Source of the DNA: Acidobacteriota bacterium
GTDB lineage: Bacteria; Acidobacteriota; Thermoanaerobaculia; Thermoanaerobaculales; Thermoanaerobaculaceae
Length of the DNA stretch: 29,237 nucleotides
Assembly: GCA_021782525.1 (NCBI GenBank)
Contig: JAJXUY010000002.1
Coordinates: 1 to 29,237 of the forward strand
Direction: 5' to 3'
The notes beneath the pieces were generated by a model. That model ran no database searches, had not been told where the DNA came from, and was given only the letters and a program-made list of their open reading frames with translations. The translations under genes and the position numbers were made by a program. Positions 6,145-17,608 of the stretch are shown one piece after another; position 1 is the first letter of the stretch; each line of letters starts with the position of its first letter.

Positions 6145-7362
6145 TCACGTCTTGCCGTTCGAGGCCGGTGGCGCCACCGCCCTGGTCACGTCGGCGGCCG
6201 CGCCGCTTTCGCTTTGCGGTTGGGGCGCCGTGGCCCGGGGGAACAGCCGGAGGTAAGGTTCGTGGCGCCAGCGTCGGTTGCGCTTCCACCCGGTCGTTTC
6301 GACCAGCCAGCCCAGGCCCTCGAAGCCGTCGATCAGCTTGTTCGCCGCCACATACGAGCAGCCGAGCTTTTCGGCCACGAAGCGCACGCTCACGATCGGG
6401 TTCTCGTAGAGCAGATCCAGGAGCCGCACACCCATCGTCCTGCCGCCGAGCTTGGCCACGATGGTCTGTCTCTGCTCGTCGCGCAGCGTCAGGATGGAGC
6501 GCGCCGTATCGGTCGCGGACCGGCTCACCTCGTGGACGCCGACGAGGAAGAACTTGAGCCACCCTTCCCAATCGCCGTCGGTGCGAACGGCCGTCAGTCG
6601 GTCGTAGTAGGCGGCGCGATGGGCCTTGAAGTAGTGGCTCAGGTACAGGAGCGGCCGCTGCAGGATGCCCCGCTGGCAGAGGAGGAACGTGATCAACAGA
6701 CGGCCCACCCGCCCGTTCCCGTCGAGGAAGGGGTGGATCGTCTCGAACTGCGAGTGCGCGAGGCCGCAGTGGATCAAGACCGGAAGCGGCTCGACCGTGT
6801 GCAGGAACGTCTCCAGGTTGGCGAGCGCCTCGCGCATGGCGTCCACCGGGGGTGGGACGAACGTGGCGTGGGCCAGGGTGCTGCCGGGCGGCCCGATCCA
6901 GTTCTGGCGGCGGCGGAACTCGCCCGGTTCTCGATGGCTGCCGCGGACGCCGCGAAGCAACTTGCTGTGGATCTCCCTGAGCAAGCGGAGCGAGAGCGGC
7001 AGCTCCTTCAGTCTCGCGAGCCCGAAGTTCATCGCGGCAACGTAGTTGACGACTTCTTCGATGTCCTGCGGGAGGTCCGCGCCTTTCGCGCCGGCCTCGA
7101 ACTGCAGCACGTCCTCGAGCGTGCTCTGCGTCCCCTCGATCTGCGACGAGAGCACGGCCTCGGTGCGGACGTACATGGCGACGAACAGGTCCGGGTTCGG
7201 GAGGATCGATGTCACCCCGTCGAGGCGCCCGAGCGCGCGGTCGGCGTCCGAGAGGGCGCGAAACAGCTGGGCGTCCATCGCCACTGGAGGGTCGGGCGGT
7301 AGGGGCGCCGGGATGAAGGCGGTGTATCCCGCGGCTTGTTTCACGAATCGACCCGCTCGCAC
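6145..7362 (-). CDS. Fic family protein (AMP-transferase type) with autoinhibitory motif
   Basis: The 405-residue product carries the full Fic active-site motif HPFLDGNGRVGR at residues 210-221, with catalytic His210. An inhibitory helix motif S-x-x-x-E-G (SSQIEG, 72-77) lies N-terminal to it, the arrangement of class II, self-inhibited Fic proteins. These transfer AMP from ATP to Ser/Thr/Tyr of target proteins. A C-terminal winged-helix-like region (about 300-385; SVRFVAEKLGCSYVAANKLIDGFEGLGWL) fits the usual architecture. I chose the GTG at 7362 because AGGAGG stands 6 bases before it; an ATG further upstream has no such site. A promoter with a perfect -10 lies 70 bases upstream. No separate antitoxin is seen, as expected for a self-inhibited type. 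The target is unknown. Confidence 0.9.
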   Translation of the reverse strand: MRAGRFVKQAAGYTAFIPAPLPPDPPVAMDAQLFRALSDADRALGRLDGVTSILPNPDLFVAMYVRTEAVLSSQIEGTQSTLEDVLQFEAGAKGADLPQDIEEVVNYVAAMNFGLARLKELPLSLRLLREIHSKLLRGVRGSHREPGEFRRRQNWIGPPGSTLAHATFVPPPVDAMREALANLETFLHTVEPLPVLIHCGLAHSQFETIHPFLDGNGRVGRLLITFLLCQRGILQRPLLYLSHYFKAHRAAYYDRLTAVRTDGDWEGWLKFFLVGVHEVSRSATDTARSILTLRDEQRQTIVAKLGGRTMGVRLLDLLYENPIVSVRFVAEKLGCSYVAANKLIDGFEGLGWLVETTGWKRNRRWRHEPYLRLFPRATAPQPQSESGAAADVTRAVAPPASNGKT

Positions 7363-7429
7363 AACACACCTCCTCGGCACCGGTCTGTGTTTCACGGCCG
7401 CATACCACGATTGGTCAGCGCCGGATCTT

Positions 7430-7459
7430 ATTATACGGTACGGTCAAATCGTAAAACAA
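7430..7459 (-). promoter_or_regulatory. Promoter of the Fic gene
   Basis: On the minus strand a perfect -10 TATAAT (7435 to 7430) follows an 18-base spacer after TTGTTT (7459 to 7454). This is a local AT-rich island in GC-rich DNA, about 70 bases before the Fic GTG. A CCGTACCGTA direct repeat sits between the two boxes. Confidence 0.6.
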
Positions 7460-7558
7460 GGAGTCGCCCTTCCGGCAGACCAGCCTCGCGCGGTTCGCAA
7501 GCAGCCTCGTGGCCCACGGGACCGCTCATGAACGCCTCTGCCAGCACATCCGGACAAA

Positions 7559-7735
7559 GGTTGGGCGCGGGGCACACGAAGCGGGTGCGGCGCGGCAGCG
7601 GGGCTCGCAATGACAGAGGTTGGGCGCACGTCGCACAACGCGGGCGCGGCGCGGCGGCGGGGCACCCGACGACAGGGGTTGGGAGTGGGGCACACGAAGC
7701 GGGTGCGGCGCGGCAGCGGGGCGCGCGATGACTGG
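7559..7735. repeat. Three tandem copies of a 59-bp repeat
   Basis: Copies begin at 7559, 7618 and 7677 with GGTTGGG and have exactly 59-base spacing. Outer copies share CACACGAAGCGGGTGCGGCG, while the middle copy is more diverged. On the minus strand each ends near GTCATTGCGAGCCCCGCTGC or a variant (GTCATCGCGCGCCCCG). They start right at the kinase 3' end. There are no spacers, so this is not a CRISPR array. Confidence 0.85.
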
Positions 7736-7741
7736 GCGCCG

Positions 7742-10450
7742 TCAGGGAGTCGGGATCCGATACAGGTTGCGCTGCACCGTCTGCAGCGCGAACGCGTACG
7801 TCTCGATCGTCGCGCCCGGCGCCATGTCGAACGTGTTGACCACCCGCGCGCCGGGCAGCTTGGCGATCTCGTTTCCCGAGCGAAACCCTCCGGGCGGAAC
7901 CTGTGGCAGTTCCCGGCCGGGAGGCAACGGCAAGGCGACCGTCCGTCCGCTCGTTAACATCGCCGACGTCGGCAGCAAGACGAAGATCCACTTCCCGTCC
8001 CGCGACCACTTCAGGCGGCTCTCGCCGCCAAAACTGGTGAGGAACGGAGTCAACGGGCCGCCGCCGAGCGGAATCGCCGCAATCGTGGACCCCTCGGGTC
8101 CGGGGAGCTTGACCGCCAACCAGTGTCCGCCCGGCGAGACGCCAATAACCCCCGCAATGGGTTGCTCGATCACCTTGCGCAGCCCGGTCCCGTCGGGTCG
8201 GACGCGGTACACGAAGGCGGACAGCCCCTGAAAGACACGGAAGAAGATCTCACCGTCCGGCCCGAACACCGGCTGCTGGCCCTCCACGTTGGGGACCTCG
8301 CGGGGCGGGGTCCGCCGGTCGAGCGGCACCACCCAGAGACGGTACTTGCCATCGCGGTCGAGCGCGGTCACCACCACCTGCCGGCTGTCCGCGGAGATGT
8401 CGTAACCCGCTGACGGCATCCCGGTGACGGCGAACCCCGGCAGCACCGCCTCGTTCCGCCCGGATTCCAGGTCGACGACCCGCAGTTCGCTCGGGTCGGA
8501 GATCGGCAGGGCGCCCTTGAGGATGCGGTAGCACAGCTTCCTCCCGTCCGGCGTGAACTTCGGGTCGAAGCTATACCCCTCCAGCGAGACCCGGCGCTCG
8601 CCCGCGGAGTCGTGCAGCCAGACCGAACTCTGCCTCCGCCCGACCGCCGTGATGAGCGACCGGCCGTCCGGCGCCAGCGCGATGCCTTCCTCTTCGGTCG
8701 GTCCCGACGTCACCTGCTCCGGCCGGCCGTTGGGGAACGGCTGCCGCCAGATGTGGAAGACGCCGCCGGCGGACGAGTTCAGGTACATGAACCTGCCGTC
8801 GGGGGACCAGGCCGCGGAGGTGCAGCCGCCGTTCGGCGGTCCGACCTGTCGGCCCGGCGAGCCGCCGTCCATCGGGACCAGGCGGCAGGGAAGCCACTGC
8901 GCCCGGTCCATCTCCACCACCAGCACCCACTTCCCGTCAGGCGAGGGGTACGAGCGATGCGCCATGCCGCGGTCGCTCGCCGGCACGTACACGTCCCGCG
9001 CTCCGGCCCGGCTCTCTTCGGCGGCCACGATCGCCATGTGGATGTCGTGGTCCTTGATCTCGGAAAAGAGGATCTTGCCCTTCTCCGGCCACACCAGGCC
9101 CGACGCGTTCGGCAGCCAGGCGTGGGGCTGCCCGTTGATGACCGGCACCACCCAGGTGTCCCAGTCCCAGTACGTGCCCATGCCCACGGTCGTGTACGCG
9201 ATCTCGGTACCGTCGGGCGAGAAAACCGGACTCATCTTCGGCACGTTGTCGTGGGTGAGCTGCACCGGCTCGCCGTCGGGCAGCATCTTGACGTAGACCT
9301 CGCCGGGGCCGACGAACGTGCTGGGGCCGCGGATGAACGTCAGCATGCGCCCGTCACGGGAAAGGGCGGGCTGGCTGACCGAATCGGGCAGGTCCGTGAC
9401 CTGCACCCAAGCGGAGCCCCCGGCCGCTCGCTTCGGGCCGCGCAGCCACAGCAGCGCCCCGGCGGCAAGGCCCACGACGACCACCGCGACGGCCGCGGGC
9501 ATCCAGACCCGACGCCGGGGCGGGGACGGCGGGGGAGCCTCTTTCGCGTCGGGCTCCTCCCCCAGCTCGAGCAGAGCCAGCCTCACGTCCGCCATGTTCT
9601 GGGCGCGGCGATCCGGGTCCTTGCGCAGGCAGCGCGCGACCAGCTTGTCCAGCTCGGGCGGGATGCCGGCCCGGGTCGGGCCGATCGGCTTGGGGTCCTC
9701 GTTCAGGATCGCGGAGAACGTGTCCGCCGCCGTCTGCCTGCGGAACGGCGGATGGCCGGACAGCATCTCGGACAGCACGCACCCGAACGAGAAGATGTCG
9801 CTGCGCGCGTCGACGTCCAGCCCTCGCACCTGCTCCGGCGACATGTACCCGGCGGTGCCGAGCACGGACCCGGCCTGCGTGGCGTCCACGACCGTCGTGG
9901 CGCCGGGGCCGCTCGGCGCCGCGAGCTTGGCGAGGCCGAAATCGAGGATCTTGACGTGGTTCTGCCTGCCGACGATCACGTTCTCCGGCTTGAGGTCGCG
10001 GTGGATGATGCCTTGCCCGTGGGCCGCGGCGAGTCCGGAGGCGATCTCCGCCGCCAGCTGCACCGCCTGCCGCACCGGCATCGCGCCCGCGTCGAGGAGC
10101 TGCCGCAGGCTCTTCCCCTCCACCAGCTCCGTCACGATGTAGTGCACGGGCTCGCCGGCGCCTTCGGCCTCCGGCGTTTCCCGGTCATCGGCGCGAAGCA
10201 GCGGCCGCGCCGAGCCGACGTCATGAATGGCCAGAATGTTGGGATGGTTGAGGGCGGCGACCGCGCGGGCTTCCTGTCCGAACCGGCGCAGCCGCTCAGG
10301 ATCGGAGGCGAACTCGACCGGAAGCACCTTGACGGCGACGTCTCGCCCGAGCCGCGCGTCCCTGGCGCGGTACACCTCGCCCATGCCGCCGGCGCCCAGC
10401 AGGCCGACGATCTCGTACGGGCCGAGCAACGTCCCAGATGGAAGGGACAT
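7742..10450 (-). CDS. Membrane Ser/Thr protein kinase with TolB/WD40-like propeller
   Basis: 902 residues. The kinase domain (12-297) has all key motifs: glycine loop GAGGMGEVY 19-27, Lys41, Glu60, HRDLKPEN 150-157, DFG 170-172 and SPEQ 204-207. The catalytic domain is followed by a Pro/Arg linker and one membrane helix (about 317-336, Ala/Val-rich). An extracytoplasmic C-terminal region of about 560 residues contains repeated propeller strands such as FSPDGTEIAYTT, SPDGRFMYL, PDGRSLITA and SADSRQVVVTA. This is the Hanks-type kinase plus TolB-like propeller architecture common in Acidobacteriota and Myxococcota. It would sense an envelope signal and phosphorylate cytoplasmic targets. An insert (about 81-101, RPLLRADDRETPEAEGAGEP) in the N-lobe is unusual. 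The ATG at 10450 lacks a good SD; the N-terminus fits the family. It appears to be a single-gene unit. Confidence 0.92.
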   Translation of the reverse strand: MSLPSGTLLGPYEIVGLLGAGGMGEVYRARDARLGRDVAVKVLPVEFASDPERLRRFGQEARAVAALNHPNILAIHDVGSARPLLRADDRETPEAEGAGEPVHYIVTELVEGKSLRQLLDAGAMPVRQAVQLAAEIASGLAAAHGQGIIHRDLKPENVIVGRQNHVKILDFGLAKLAAPSGPGATTVVDATQAGSVLGTAGYMSPEQVRGLDVDARSDIFSFGCVLSEMLSGHPPFRRQTAADTFSAILNEDPKPIGPTRAGIPPELDKLVARCLRKDPDRRAQNMADVRLALLELGEEPDAKEAPPPSPPRRRVWMPAAVAVVVVGLAAGALLWLRGPKRAAGGSAWVQVTDLPDSVSQPALSRDGRMLTFIRGPSTFVGPGEVYVKMLPDGEPVQLTHDNVPKMSPVFSPDGTEIAYTTVGMGTYWDWDTWVVPVINGQPHAWLPNASGLVWPEKGKILFSEIKDHDIHMAIVAAEESRAGARDVYVPASDRGMAHRSYPSPDGKWVLVVEMDRAQWLPCRLVPMDGGSPGRQVGPPNGGCTSAAWSPDGRFMYLNSSAGGVFHIWRQPFPNGRPEQVTSGPTEEEGIALAPDGRSLITAVGRRQSSVWLHDSAGERRVSLEGYSFDPKFTPDGRKLCYRILKGALPISDPSELRVVDLESGRNEAVLPGFAVTGMPSAGYDISADSRQVVVTALDRDGKYRLWVVPLDRRTPPREVPNVEGQQPVFGPDGEIFFRVFQGLSAFVYRVRPDGTGLRKVIEQPIAGVIGVSPGGHWLAVKLPGPEGSTIAAIPLGGGPLTPFLTSFGGESRLKWSRDGKWIFVLLPTSAMLTSGRTVALPLPPGRELPQVPPGGFRSGNEIAKLPGARVVNTFDMAPGATIETYAFALQTVQRNLYRIPTP

Positions 10451-10522
10451 CGTTAAGTTTTGCGGATCCCCTGGATGATTCTACTCCCGTCCTCAGAACA
10501 CCGGCGACGCCGGGGGGGTTCG

Positions 10523-11812
10523 CTACGCGCCAGTCACGCCGTCAGCGCGATCAATCAATCGCGGGCACACGGCCCCGAGCGCGCAGTGACCGCAATCCGG
10601 ATCCTCCGGGTGACACCATGTGCGGCCGACGTGCCACGTGGGGTAGTCGAGTTCCCCGGGGCGCGGTGGGTAAAGCGCCCGCGCCACTTCGACCATGTGG
10701 TTCATGTCGTCCCGCTCGGCAAGGCCAGTGCGAAGGAACACCCGTCGGATGTGAACGTCGAAGGCGATGTCGCTTCCCTCGAGGCGCTTGATCGGCACAC
10801 GAAGATCCCGCTCCAGGATCTCGACGGCCATCGCGGCCTTCTTCTGGCCGATCCCCACGAACGCCTCGAGACGACGCTGCAGGTCCTTGGCCCTTGGCTG
10901 ATCGCCCCAGATCGCCCCTGCGTCGCCGTCGTACTCGCTCAAGACTTGCTCCGCGGCCGCCAGAACCCACGCCGGAAGCGTGTTGACGTACAGATGCAGG
11001 GCGGGAGGCTTTCGGATCACCTCAGCCAGCCGCTCCCCTTCGGCCTTCAGCCGGCGAGGATCGAGGTGTCCCAACCGCTCCTTCAGCAGATAGGGCGCCG
11101 ACCAGGCCCGCTCGGCCCGGATGCCCTGATCGAACATTACGGCAAGCAGGAACGCAAACGGATCCTCCCTGACCAGCGCGTCGGCCTTTGCGTCTCTGGA
11201 GAAGGTGACCGGGTGGGCCGCCAGTTCCCGGCCCAGGTCGAGCAGTTTTCGGGTAATGCCGGCCGGGTCGAGCTTTGCAGCGGCTTTCGGCGGCGCAACG
11301 GGCTCAGCCGCGACCGGCTTCGGCGCAGGAGCTGGCGCCGCCGTCTTCGAGGACATCCGCAGCAGCGCGTGGAGCGCCCAGGACTGGAGGTCGTCCTCCA
11401 CGATCTTCAGCGCGAGGCAGTTCTTGCTGTACTTGGCGGCGATTTCGCGTCGATGGTCAACCCAGGTGAAGGAATCGTACCCGTCAGGCGGTTCGTCGAG
11501 CGTCCGCACGAGCCTCTTCCCGGCGACGCGGAGAACGCTCAGCAGGGCGCGCGAGGCTGTGTAGTCGTCTGCCTCGACCCCCTCGACCATCGGCTGGTCC
11601 GCGACCCACGTCACCGAGTGGACGCGATTGCGCCCATAGACGACACGGTGCGACAGGCCGTGACGGATACGGTAGTGGCGCGACCGCCAGACGGCGTCCA
11701 CGTCCCACACCTTCTCGAACCGCTCCTCACCTTCCGGCCACGTGAACACGAACGGTGTACCGGGCGTCGCGGTGACAACGATGCCCCGAGCCTCGCCACC
11801 TTGATTCATCAT
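10523..11812 (-). CDS. Endonuclease III-like DNA glycosylase with extra N-terminal domain
   Basis: 429 residues. The C-terminal half (about 185-420) is a HhH-GPD glycosylase: hairpin FVGIGQKKAAMAV (318-330), with Lys324 in the place of the lyase lysine of E. coli Nth, Asp352 in FDVHIRR in the place of the catalytic Asp, and Cys 400, 407, 410 and 416 in the CX6CX2CX5C Fe-S pattern. The first 155 residues, joined by an Ala/Pro linker (157-180), form a domain I do not recognise; it has several Trp and basic residues (VWRSRHYRIRHGLSHRVVYGRNRVHSVTW). Nth is about 211 residues, so this is a fusion. Two adjacent ATGs exist: 11812 overlaps the upstream stop as ATGA, and 11809 has better spacing to GGAGG. 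Either way it is coupled to the DUF6884 gene. It probably acts on damaged or modified bases. Confidence 0.85.
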   Translation of the reverse strand: MMNQGGEARGIVVTATPGTPFVFTWPEGEERFEKVWDVDAVWRSRHYRIRHGLSHRVVYGRNRVHSVTWVADQPMVEGVEADDYTASRALLSVLRVAGKRLVRTLDEPPDGYDSFTWVDHRREIAAKYSKNCLALKIVEDDLQSWALHALLRMSSKTAAPAPAPKPVAAEPVAPPKAAAKLDPAGITRKLLDLGRELAAHPVTFSRDAKADALVREDPFAFLLAVMFDQGIRAERAWSAPYLLKERLGHLDPRRLKAEGERLAEVIRKPPALHLYVNTLPAWVLAAAEQVLSEYDGDAGAIWGDQPRAKDLQRRLEAFVGIGQKKAAMAVEILERDLRVPIKRLEGSDIAFDVHIRRVFLRTGLAERDDMNHMVEVARALYPPRPGELDYPTWHVGRTWCHPEDPDCGHCALGAVCPRLIDRADGVTGA

Positions 11813-12297
11813 CCGCCTCCATGCTCTCTCAGGAACTGCTTGTACCGATGGAGCTGCTCGCCGAGGCGAAGATCCTGAAGAGGCCACACAACGACCGCAC
11901 CGACCTTCTCGAGGTGCGGCCTGACCGCTTCGACGTAGTGCGACCCGGCGTGAAACTCGAACACCCGACCGGATAGCGGCGCGGCGGCGGCCCGGAGCTG
12001 CGCAGAGACCCGGTCGCCCCACGCCCGCCTGCCCGCTGCCGAGAGGTTCGACAGCCGCACATCGTATGGCTCCAGCACCTCGTCAGGCCGCACCAACCCG
12101 TGCTTCGCGCTGAGAATGAACCAGGGCGAGCCGAGCGCCTCGGCGTACGCCCGCCGCAGGCGAAACAGCGTCGAGACGTAAAGATCCCGCGCCGCTACGG
12201 CAGCAGGCCCCTTCTCGCTCACGCATCCGAGGAGAAGGACCCGCGTATGCCCATCAGTGACCGCCGGCGCTCCCAAGTCTGTACCCCCGAAGCCCAA
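11809..12297 (-). CDS. DUF6884 family protein
   Basis: A 162-residue alpha/beta protein with the DUF6884 signature: VLLLGCVSEKG near the N-terminus, ARDLYVSTLFRLRRAYAE, WFILSAKHGLVRPDEVLEPYD and LSNLSAAGRRAWGDRV. The family is often found near DNA-modification and mobile genes. It resembles nucleoside-processing folds, but I know of no proven activity. No ATG opens the frame: a TTG at 12297 or, better placed, a TTG at 12276 with GGGGGT six bases before it. The stop overlaps the start of the glycosylase gene, so the two products are probably made together and may act on the same modified base pathway (inference). Confidence 0.75.
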   Translation of the reverse strand: MGFGGTDLGAPAVTDGHTRVLLLGCVSEKGPAAVAARDLYVSTLFRLRRAYAEALGSPWFILSAKHGLVRPDEVLEPYDVRLSNLSAAGRRAWGDRVSAQLRAAAAPLSGRVFEFHAGSHYVEAVRPHLEKVGAVVVWPLQDLRLGEQLHRYKQFLREHGGG

Positions 12298-12441
12298 TCA
12301 GTTTACTCGCCGAAGCCAAGTACCAAGTCCCTAACGACCTTCGAGTAGGCGGGTTCTCGCCAGCGCAGGGAGCGGACCCACTCGTCCTCCTCCGCAATCC
12401 GCCCGGAGCTCCCTCTACCTCATCGATCGCTGGTAGCCCGG

Positions 12442-13530
12442 TCAGGCGACCCCTAAGCGCACCTTCAGGCGCTGGACGGTGTGGTCCCACTTTGCGGATG
12501 TGGGCCGGGCCACCGTATTTTGGTTGCCGAAGAACCCACGCTCCTTGATCGCCGCGGCTACTGGGACGGTCTTGAGCCACTTCACCCTGACGAGGTACTC
12601 CGCCGTTTCGGGATTGTCCGCGGCCTTGGCGGCTTTCGCGACGGCGAGCGGGAGCTGCGTGATCGGCACTTGGCGACCGTCGTCGGTTTCTGCCATGAAG
12701 TCGTCGACTGCAACGCGACCTGCGGTGACTTTGCCAACGCCAACATAACCCGTCCCAGGGATGTTGACCCAGACTCTCGCATCGGGTTCGAGCATGGCCA
12801 GTGTGTTTGTGTACCAGGAGCCTCCACCCGCGCTGATGAACCCGTATTTGACAGCTTCTTCCCAGCTGCGGACATCCTCCAGTCCGAATGACACGTAATA
12901 TTCACCGTTCCAGTCCCCACCACCTACCCCAGGGGCCAGGGCCGAGGGCTCGCGCAGCCAGGCGCGCGCGATGTATTCGCGGTCGCCATCGCGGTAGAAG
13001 CGGAAGAAGACCGCATTGATGTTCACCTCGTGGTGCTCGGCCAGATAGGTGACGATCCTTTCCGTGCTTGGATCAAGGGCAGAAGCGACGATGATCAGCT
13101 CGTGGTCCCCGTTCAGCTCCTCGGGCATCGCCTTGACCCTGAAACGCTGGCAGAACGCCTCGTTGATCGAGCGGGATCCCCACTCCGGATGCCAGTTGGC
13201 GACATAGCTCTGATAGATCCCGGCCACGTCCTCGTCGCCCAACGTTCGCACCCACGACCCATAGTCGAGGACCTGGGCGACGATGTCGCGGTAGGTTTTG
13301 TCCTTCTTCAGCTCGATGACGGCCAGGTTGCCCTCGATGTCGATTGCGAGCAGGTCGATCACCTTGTCGAATGGCGTGCGCACCTGGCGCCCGACAACCA
13401 TGAGGTGGGGAACCGCTATGCTGATGTTGGCGTCAAGGAGCCCTTCGAGACGCGACTCCGTGGGCATGACACCGAAGTTCATCGACTCCAGTTTCCCGTC
13501 GATTCGCCAGATTCCCAATTCGAGCGGCAT
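12442..13530 (-). CDS. NucS/DUF91-like PD-(D/E)XK nuclease
   Basis: About 362 residues. Residues about 30-100 carry the nuclease core: FDKVIDLLAIDIEGNLAVIELKKDKTYRDIVAQVLDYGSWV, giving Asp in LLAID and E-L-K for the PD-(D/E)XK site (shown here split by position; core spans about 55-95). This resembles the C-terminal domain of EndoMS/NucS and many restriction-associated DUF91 proteins. The rest (about 200-363) is not recognised; it includes WYTNTLAMLEPDARVWVNIPG, a segment that looks like a small beta barrel. Two consecutive ATGs (13533, 13530) follow GGGAGG; the second has the better 5-base spacing. It lies 170 bases downstream of hsdR on the same strand, so it may be a late gene of that operon or a separate nuclease. 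Confidence 0.75.
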   Translation of the reverse strand: MPLELGIWRIDGKLESMNFGVMPTESRLEGLLDANISIAVPHLMVVGRQVRTPFDKVIDLLAIDIEGNLAVIELKKDKTYRDIVAQVLDYGSWVRTLGDEDVAGIYQSYVANWHPEWGSRSINEAFCQRFRVKAMPEELNGDHELIIVASALDPSTERIVTYLAEHHEVNINAVFFRFYRDGDREYIARAWLREPSALAPGVGGGDWNGEYYVSFGLEDVRSWEEAVKYGFISAGGGSWYTNTLAMLEPDARVWVNIPGTGYVGVGKVTAGRVAVDDFMAETDDGRQVPITQLPLAVAKAAKAADNPETAEYLVRVKWLKTVPVAAAIKERGFFGNQNTVARPTSAKWDHTVQRLKVRLGVA

Positions 13531-13699
13531 CATGCCCTCCCGCTTTCAAGCTGGTGTGCACCCGTCCAGAGCGTCCCGGCGCCAGCTTCGATGATTGCAT
13601 CGGGAGCTTGGCAGCCATGCCATCAACGGCTCCCGTGCTCCCTCCTCGGTTCCGCCTAGAACCTGATCACTGCAGCTGGCAGTCACGAGGGCGACGGGC

Positions 13700-16836
<3,137 letters not shown>

Positions 16837-16840
<4 letters not shown>

Positions 16841-17346
16841 CCCGGGTCGTCCTCGATGAGGTTCCGCCGGGCCCGTCGCTCGTTGGTGACGAGGGCGTGC
16901 GTCGTGAGCGTGCGCGCCAGCAACCCGATCGCCTGCTCGATCTCACTCAAGCCCCGCTCCCGCAGGCGGCGCTCGTTGAGCGTGTAGCCACGCCGCAGAT
17001 GCTCGCGGAGGGTGTTGGTGGCCCAAATCCGAAACTGGGTGCCGCGCTGCGACTTGACCCGGTAGCCGACCGAGATGATGACGTTGAGGCTGTAAAATCT
17101 GACCGGCTTGTCGGACCCAGCAACGTGCAAGAAATGCACATTGCTTTCCTCGTCGAGTTCCCCCTCCTTGAACACGTTCCGAATGTGCTTGGTCACGAGC
17201 GAACGATCCCGCCCAAACAGCTCGGTCATCTGCGCCTGGGACAGCCAGACCGTATCGCGCTCCAGCCGCACCTCGACCCTCGCCTGGCCATCGGGCGCCT
17301 GGTAGACGACGACCTCGCCGCCGGGGTGCTCGGCCGAGGAACTCAT
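16837..17346 (-). CDS. RhuM-family protein, C-terminally truncated
   Basis: 169 residues. Residues about 9-150 match the RhuM family: [61 protein letters not shown] and [22 protein letters not shown]. Full RhuM proteins are about 330 residues and continue with a Fic-like region. Here the match stops after HALVT, and a short unrelated tail [15 protein letters not shown] leads straight into hsdR. RhuM was named from a Salmonella pathogenicity island gene; members often sit inside type I R-M operons and their function is unsettled. The N-terminal half resembles phage antirepressor/DNA-binding domains. Its start overlaps a tiny MKPGLVRT frame that has the GGAGGT SD, which may pass ribosomes to it. 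Confidence 0.8.
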
Positions 17347-17365
17347 GTGCGCACCAGTCCCGGCT

Positions 17366-17608
17366 TCATGCGTACCTCCGTTCGTGTAAGGAGTCGTCCA
17401 GCGCCTCGGGGCGCAGCGAGGGGTTGAACCGGACAACCGCCTCGCGCAGGCGCCGCTCGAGGACCACATCGCGGTAGCTCGGGTCGCTGCGCTCGGCGAA
17501 CATTTCGCCCGGTGCGATCTCTGGGCCGTGCGCGACGGTGTATCCCAGGCCCTCCAGCCAGGAAAGGGCCGCGTCCTCAACGACCGATTCGGTGAACCCG
17601 AAAGTCAT
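17366..17608 (-). pseudogene. hsdR 5' fragment (second, diverged copy)
   Basis: 80 residues whose first 70 closely follow the start of the intact Hsd[31 protein letters not shown] and LERRLR are shared, with scattered substitutions (about three quarters identical by eye). The match ends near residue 72 and the frame stops after HERRYA. Its ATG overlaps the HerA stop as ATGA, the junction an intact hsdR would have had. It therefore looks like the original hsdR start left behind when RhuM plus another hsdR allele was joined here. It lacks all catalytic motifs; whether the peptide is made or used is unknown. Confidence 0.85.

Larger units (their letters stand above)
7363..7741. other. Interval with the Fic promoter and a tandem repeat
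   Basis: These 379 bases lie between the kinase stop and the Fic start. They hold the Fic promoter (7430-7459) and a 3 x 59-bp tandem repeat (7559-7735) ending just after the kinase stop. Nothing gene-like is seen. Confidence 0.7.

Noticed and set aside
5950..7302. A 450-codon plus-strand open frame opposite the Fic gene
   Set aside because: The opposite frame has the full Fic motif, an SD and a promoter; this one shows none of these.
7559..7735. Possible CRISPR array
   Set aside because: Units are contiguous with no unique spacers and there are no cas genes in the window.
8612..10456. A 614-codon plus-strand open frame opposite the kinase gene
   Set aside because: Antisense shadow of a well-supported kinase gene with intact motifs; it has no protein-like features of its own.
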